Source of the DNA: Alitta virens
Lineage: Eukaryota > Annelida > Polychaeta > Phyllodocida > Nereididae
DNA length: 64,000 nt
Assembly (NCBI GenBank): GCA_932294295.1
Contig: OW028579.1
Coordinates: 33,615,250-33,679,249, forward strand
Direction of reading: 5' to 3'
Shown: piece after piece, positions 58,700-64,000 of the stretch
Layout: each line of letters begins with the position of its first letter
Numbering within the stretch: position 1 is the stretch's first letter
Notes under the pieces: generated by a model
Database searches by the model: none
Seen by the model: only the letters and a program-made list of their open reading frames with translations
Told to the model about the DNA's origin: nothing
Position numbers and translations under genes: made by a program

Positions 58700-59340
58700 A
58701 TAATTATATTATTGGTAAGAGCATATACTCCCAATGGTAGGCAAACTGCAATTTATTTTGAAAAATTAAGTTTCAAATATATATATCTTTGTAAATTGTA
58801 AGAATGAAATTGTTATCATAATGTCCAATAATGAATTTGAAATCTGAATCTGATATAAAAAAAAAAAGAACATTTACCATGTCTTTGTTTTACGAGAAAT
58901 GACTTAAATGTTGTTTGGAATAACTGTTAACTACTATGAATTACTTGAAAATTGATGGGTTCAGAAAGTTGACAATTACTGACTTATATTTGTAATTAAA
59001 TCCAAAAAGATATTCCTCACACATGTTAAAAAAGAGCCAAAAATTGTCTATCAAATCAAGTTTTCCCTGCAATGTAACAATTATTTTTAGAAAAATAAAT
59101 AAATCATAAAACAGAAGATAATTTGAGTGGCTTAGTGCCACTCCAAAAATTGCTGAAAATAAATTATGTCATAGATATACCTTTATTATGAGGTGTCTCG
59201 AATGTTCATTGTGAAGTTAGTGGCGACATCTGGCATAATTATCACAATGTGTTATATTGAATTTTATATTTTTTTTGTGCATGCTAAAGTGTGCTTAATG
59301 CAATGCTATAACGTGTATTTTGACGTCACTGATGACGATG
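58700..59340. other. Intergenic, no feature recognised
   Basis: AT-rich; nothing supported beyond short A/T runs. Confidence 0.35.
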
Positions 59341-59364
59341 TCATCATCATTAGAACTTTGGTTG

Positions 59365-60330
59365 AAGCCCTGTGCAGGCAGTGTCACCAAAACGGAGATT
59401 AAGTGCCCAAGAGACACTGAAAATTATACTCGAAGCTGAGTCTTCGGATTCAGGTAAGGATGGTGAAATTGATATGCAGCTAAATATATGTTGGGGGGAA
59501 GGCGAGAACCCAAAATTTGTACAAAAGCATAATAATGTGCCTGTTGCATTATAAATGTGTGAAACAGTTTTTTTCTATTATCAATACCTTTGTTATTTAT
59601 TCAGGAGTACATTTCACTTCTTTATATGTTGGACTTTTGCGAATAAAGCAGAAGGCACATTATAGCACTGATGGTCATGTATATATTATTACTCTCTCCT
59701 TTCTTTTTCTTTTACTAACTTATACTATTATTATTAATATATATATATATTTTTTTATCTATTATTATAATATTAATATTGTATCAATTTAAGGTGGCCC
59801 CTAACACAATTTATCATGCCAAAAAAAAAATATCATGCTGTATTCTGAGTGAATAATTTTCTATTTCAATATAGTTATCATACCAAAGAAAATCAAAATA
59901 AGGTACCATAAATGATCTTTTCTTGCACACTATCGCAATGTTGAACAAAGAGATGTGAATGATACTGATGATCAGGACAAAGACAGATTTGCTAGCGAAT
60001 TGTTAGAAAATAGTGGCTTGGAAATTGAAGAAAGCCAAGATGAAAAATTTACAGATTCCAGTGTTCAGTCTAATGAGTCCTAGATGAGACTATGAACAGG
60101 CTGAAAGCAGGCTACTGTCATTATAATTGTATACCAGTGAATAATATTATGATGAAGACTGGGAAGGAAATGATGATGAGGATGCCCGAATTGGAGTCAT
60201 CAATTGATGGAATCAGACATTCTGGACTGGACACCAGATCTACTGGTGCCAATGAAAAGGCTTCTAGCACCAACAATGATACTGCTGATATCAATAATGA
60301 ATGACCAGTAGGCCAATGCCTCAAATTCTA
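59365..60330 (+). pseudogene. Possible remnant of an acidic N-terminal coding region
   Basis: A frame near 59385-59455 reads KRRLSAQETLKIILEAESS then DSG with a GTAAGG after it; near 59945-60080 another reads RFASELLENSGLEIEESQDE and ends at a stop; 60150-60190 reads YDEDWEGNDDEDARIG in another frame. The basic start followed by Ser/Asp/Glu-rich blocks is reminiscent of the N-terminal part of piggyBac-type transposases, but no catalytic region follows and frames are broken. Tentative. Confidence 0.25.
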
Positions 60331-61454
60331 AAAGCAGAAACCCAGCTAATAGCAAAGAAATAGACTAATTTAAAAGTGACTTTGAAATAAAGGAAAAGAG
60401 TACCGCAATATAAAGGGAGATACGGAGCAGGCTACAAATAGTTACATTTAAAAACAGCCTGTCAAATATTACTTAGACAAAGCCAGACAACTTCCGCTAC
60501 CTGCCGCTATACGAAACTGTCTGTCTAGCTACTCAACGCTAGTGGATGTTTTGGAATAAAGTTTCACTTGCATACTATGTATTTATATGTGTTTCTTAAA
60601 AAGTATTATAACCCAGATGTGCATTCTTTTATAGGAATGGGTAAAGTTATGGAATAAATAAAGAAAATGAGGTATATCATTGGTATAATTCATGGGAAAT
60701 GTATGTATAATCAGAATTAAAATGCTGTGCTAACTGCCTATCCGTTTGGTGCTATACTGTGTTATCTAACAAAATTACCTTGGACCAAGGTCATGTCATG
60801 TGATTTTATCGAAAATGCTTGAATAGCTCCACATTTCCATTTCTTTTCATTAACAATTATCACATGGGTTAATTCTATATATTCTGAGAGTATCTTGCAA
60901 TGTTTCTGATCAGTTTCTGAAAACTTTTAAAAAGTCAATTAACTCACTATAATACTCAGCCTCTCATTTTTTATAGTTTTTTTACAATTAATTATTGGCG
61001 GTTGTACTGAAGTTCGTGCAGATCCCTCGTCTTGAAAACCTCATATAAATCATGATGCTTAAAACTGAGCGACAGTAACGTCAAAAATCCTATTTAAAAT
61101 ATTGCTGTCAAGGGAAATTGCTGCTAGCTGAATGCATGACACAGAACGATCAACAAAATGACAATTGCAATCATAGCCAATTGTATTCTCCATGGAAAGT
61201 ATTTTACATTAGTTTTCGTGAATTATTCAATTTGAATAAAACTAAAGAAAGTCCATTTAAACGTGTAATTATTGTTTTACACATGAGCAATTGTAAAATT
61301 AGCCATTATGAATTTGGAACACTTCCAAATAATTTGGATTGATTGGATGTTTAAAGTAACAATTAACTAATGATATTAGTTGAGAGGAGTCTTTATTTCA
61401 ATGTGGTAGGTATGAATGAATTTTATCGATAAGTATATGTCACGAAATACCTAT

Positions 61455-61790
61455 CTGATTCACTACGCGGAGGCTAGTACCATAAAAATATGGAACATGT
61501 CACAATAACAAGCAAATTTTAATATTTTATCAGGGTTTTTTTTTTATTGCATAAAATATATTAATAAAGAAAATATTTACAGATATATCAGGTTGAAAGA
61601 AATTGTGAAATATTTCCACAAATCATGACATTGATTACTTAGTTTCAGCTGCAATGACACTTGTATTGTTTATACCACCACTAGCAATGTCCTTTCTTTG
61701 TAGTATTCTTAGCCCATGTGCCACAGGTTTATCACTACGCTGAGGCTAGTACCATCAAAATGTGTTACATACAACAATTAAATGTAACTA
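61455..61790. repeat. Short direct repeats 272 bp apart
   Basis: CACTACGCGGAGGCTAGTACC near 61462 and CACTACGCTGAGGCTAGTACC near 61734, each followed by ATxAAAATxTG and ACAA. Neighbouring sequence (60330-62150) holds no recognised gene. Confidence 0.6.
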
Positions 61791-62159
61791 TAGCACAAGG
61801 TAAAATGAAATCCAAGTGGATCTATTGCACAGCTAAACTTCCAAAAAAGAATACATTTTTGACCCTTAAATGGCCAGCCATTATGATAACAACCGTCCTG
61901 AGAATATGACAAATCTAAGCAAATAGTACATACCTTAACTTGATAAATGTGACAATTAACCAATCTTACATACGTCTTTTTCAGGAATGATTTATAATAA
62001 CCCTAATGACAGTCATTAACACGTGGAATTACGAGCCTACTTTGCCACTGCAATTACTTGCTGTCCTAACTGCGTTGTTTGATGTTAATCATCTCAGAGG
62101 CTAGTCTTCCTGTTGTATGAGATTGGGTTTCCTTCTTTCTTTCTTTTTTTTGGCTTAGA

Positions 62160-62475
62160 GCTTTAAAAACCCATCTATCTGTCTATCTATCTATCTATCC
62201 ATCTATCCATCTATATATCTATCTATTCATCTATCTAATTATATATATTTATATCTATCTATTTATATATATCTAGCTATCTAGCTATTTATCTATCTAT
62301 CCATCTATCTATCTATCTATCCATCTATCCATCTATATATCTATCTATTCATCTATCTAATTATATCTATTTATATCTATCTATCTATTTATATATATCT
62401 AGCTATCTATCTATCTATCTATCTATCTATATATCTATCTATCTATCTGTCTAACTATCTATCTATCTATCTAGT
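62160..62475. repeat. (ATCT)n tract with a ~120-bp duplicated block
   Basis: TCTA tetranucleotides with the ordered variants CCATCTATCCATC, TATTCATC, TAATTATAT and ATCTAGCTATC appearing twice, about 120 bp apart, before a purer final block. Confidence 0.93.
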
Positions 62476-62479
62476 TTTT

Positions 62480-64000
62480 AGGCGAAATCAGTGGTTCACA
62501 TCACAAAGTAGACAACTTCTTTGTGAAGATCAAATTTGCACCAATGGTGGTCGCGATGATAAGGTTTCTATCCATCCATCTATTACATTATCTATCGAAC
62601 TACAGTGATATTTCAGTGGTTTAGGTTAATTCATTAATACAAATAACATTATTTACAAATGATTACCAATACAGTGGAAATCGCTTAAAGACCACATTAC
62701 TAGGATTACCTCACCATTAAGGCCACCCATTTAAGACCCATTTTGTTCCTGCCATTGCATTTACCTCTCCATTAAGACCTCCTTGTTATCAAGACAGTAA
62801 CATTTATATTTTATGGCTGTAAATACAACTTACAAAATACATTGACAGTAATATTCCATGGACTGTCGTAGGAATACCTACACTAATAACCTCTGTCATC
62901 TATAGGTCAGCAATTCTGTAGAGTATTCCCAGATATCTCATTTCACTCTATTTCGCCAGTTGGTCAACCTCATTGTGAGTCTGCATGCCATTGCATTGGG
63001 TGCGGTGGGTTATGTAGACTATGTGCTGATCTGGTGCCGTAGAAGTGTGCTTGTGTTAGGAGTGGGTGTCATATAGCAGGAGATTGGGAGTTATTTGGGG
63101 GTGGCGATTTCTTGGAGTGGGTAAATTATTCGGGTGAAGCAAGGTTGGAAGAATGTGTGTTGGTTGTTACCCTAAACATACAATTTCATGAAAAATAAAA
63201 CGAATGGTCGCGACTGTATTTCAAGGGGGAGGGGGTAATTTTAATTTCTCTATAGCTTATTATGAAATATAATTATTTGGTAAAGAAAGTATATTTTAAT
63301 CAAATCTGGGGTAAAAATTTAATATAAGTTTATTTTTGAGACGATGATCACTTACTCGAAATCATAAAAATATGTGAAGCTCACATGTGATTGACTGCTT
63401 TTAGTTTCAAGTTTTACCATTTATCAGAAAGATCAAACACATATTCGATTTAATTGGCACTTAAATCATAACCATCGTTTATTTTGGTATGGAATTTGCA
63501 AATGAAAATATGCATGAAAGAATAATTCAATTCACCATAAGAAAATTGCTGCTTGTGTGAAAGATGTGTATGGAATATACATTCGAATAGATGGATTCCT
63601 GCTAATTAACTATACTGAACCATTGCTTATGGTGACATTGTGGTGGGACTTACTTCATTAACTAGGGTCGTATATTATGCAGCTTGTTAATTACATCGTG
63701 AATTCGAATTATGCACCTCGGAGTTGTACAGTTATTTAATATTTAATCGCACTAACCGTTAGGAATACCATTAATTAGTCTTCATAATATTATATAGATT
63801 AGGTATTAGTTAATTGGAACTAGGAGTAAGAACTGTTTCCAACTGATTGTGGCCTTAACCTTGTATGGCCTTGACAAAAATTACATTCGCAAGTTTTAGC
63901 AGTTTAGTTTGTATTCTTTTTTTTCTTTTTTCTTTTTTTTTCAATCAGTTTAATTCTCAATTAGTATGTCATAATGAGACTCTCAATTCATTGCTATTTT
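62480..64000. other. Right end of window, no gene recognised
   Basis: AT-rich. A stretch at 62690-62810 with repeated CCATTAAGRCC and TAAGACC motifs may be a degraded element. No exon or RNA gene can be supported. Confidence 0.4.

Noticed and set aside
1..64000. CRISPR-like array or prokaryotic operon
   Set aside because: Tandem repeats here have no unique spacers of constant length, and intron-bearing genes show nuclear animal DNA.

Overview
The window looks like nuclear DNA of a multicellular animal, most likely a marine invertebrate. It is AT-rich, with small exons bounded by GT-AG introns, secreted mosaic proteins built from CCP/sushi, fibronectin type II (FN2) and chymotrypsin-fold serine protease modules, and very many SINEs, LINE 3' ends, MITE-like foldbacks and microsatellites. 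A deuterostome such as an echinoderm or hemichordate is a guess; no species can be named from the sequence.

Two secreted-protein genes can be reconstructed, pointing away from each other. Gene 1 (minus strand, about 2.7-18.4 kb, 3' end outside the window) has a signal-peptide exon (18326-18377), a divergent CCP-like exon (16200-16406) and three tandem CCP exons (7736-7915, 5570-5749, 2690-2869). The last three each lie in a copy of a roughly 2.88-kb tandem repeat filling positions 1-8100, so this part of the gene grew by exon-plus-intron duplication. Gene 2 (plus strand, 30186-55134) has 16 exons whose phases join without a break into a predicted 795-residue protein: signal peptide, five FN2 domains alternating with tiny cysteine-bounded linker exons, one Thr-rich mucin-like segment, and a C-terminal protease domain with an intact His594-Asp644-Ser738 triad. 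It lacks a basic residue before IVGG, and its S1 pocket (Gly/Ile/Ser at chymotrypsin positions 189/216/226) is not trypsin-like.

Region by region: 1-8.1 kb CCP repeat array; 8.1-10.3 kb a 2.2-kb TIR transposon inserted in a fourth, diverged unit, with TTA duplications and uninterrupted sister sites; 11.4-12.8 kb LINE remnant; 13-18.4 kb SINEs, a TIR element and the 5' exons of gene 1; 18.4-30.2 kb intergenic DNA with microsatellites, foldbacks, a dead Tc1 element and another TIR element; 30.2-55.1 kb gene 2, whose introns hold minisatellites, MITEs, LINE remnants, a 1.6-kb CTAC/CAAC satellite and nested elements; 55.1-64 kb mostly repeats with a retroelement fragment and no convincing host gene.

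Both genes look like products of exon shuffling with symmetrical phase 1-1 modules. Their secreted CCP and FN2-protease domains would suit extracellular recognition or a proteolytic cascade, but that role is inference.
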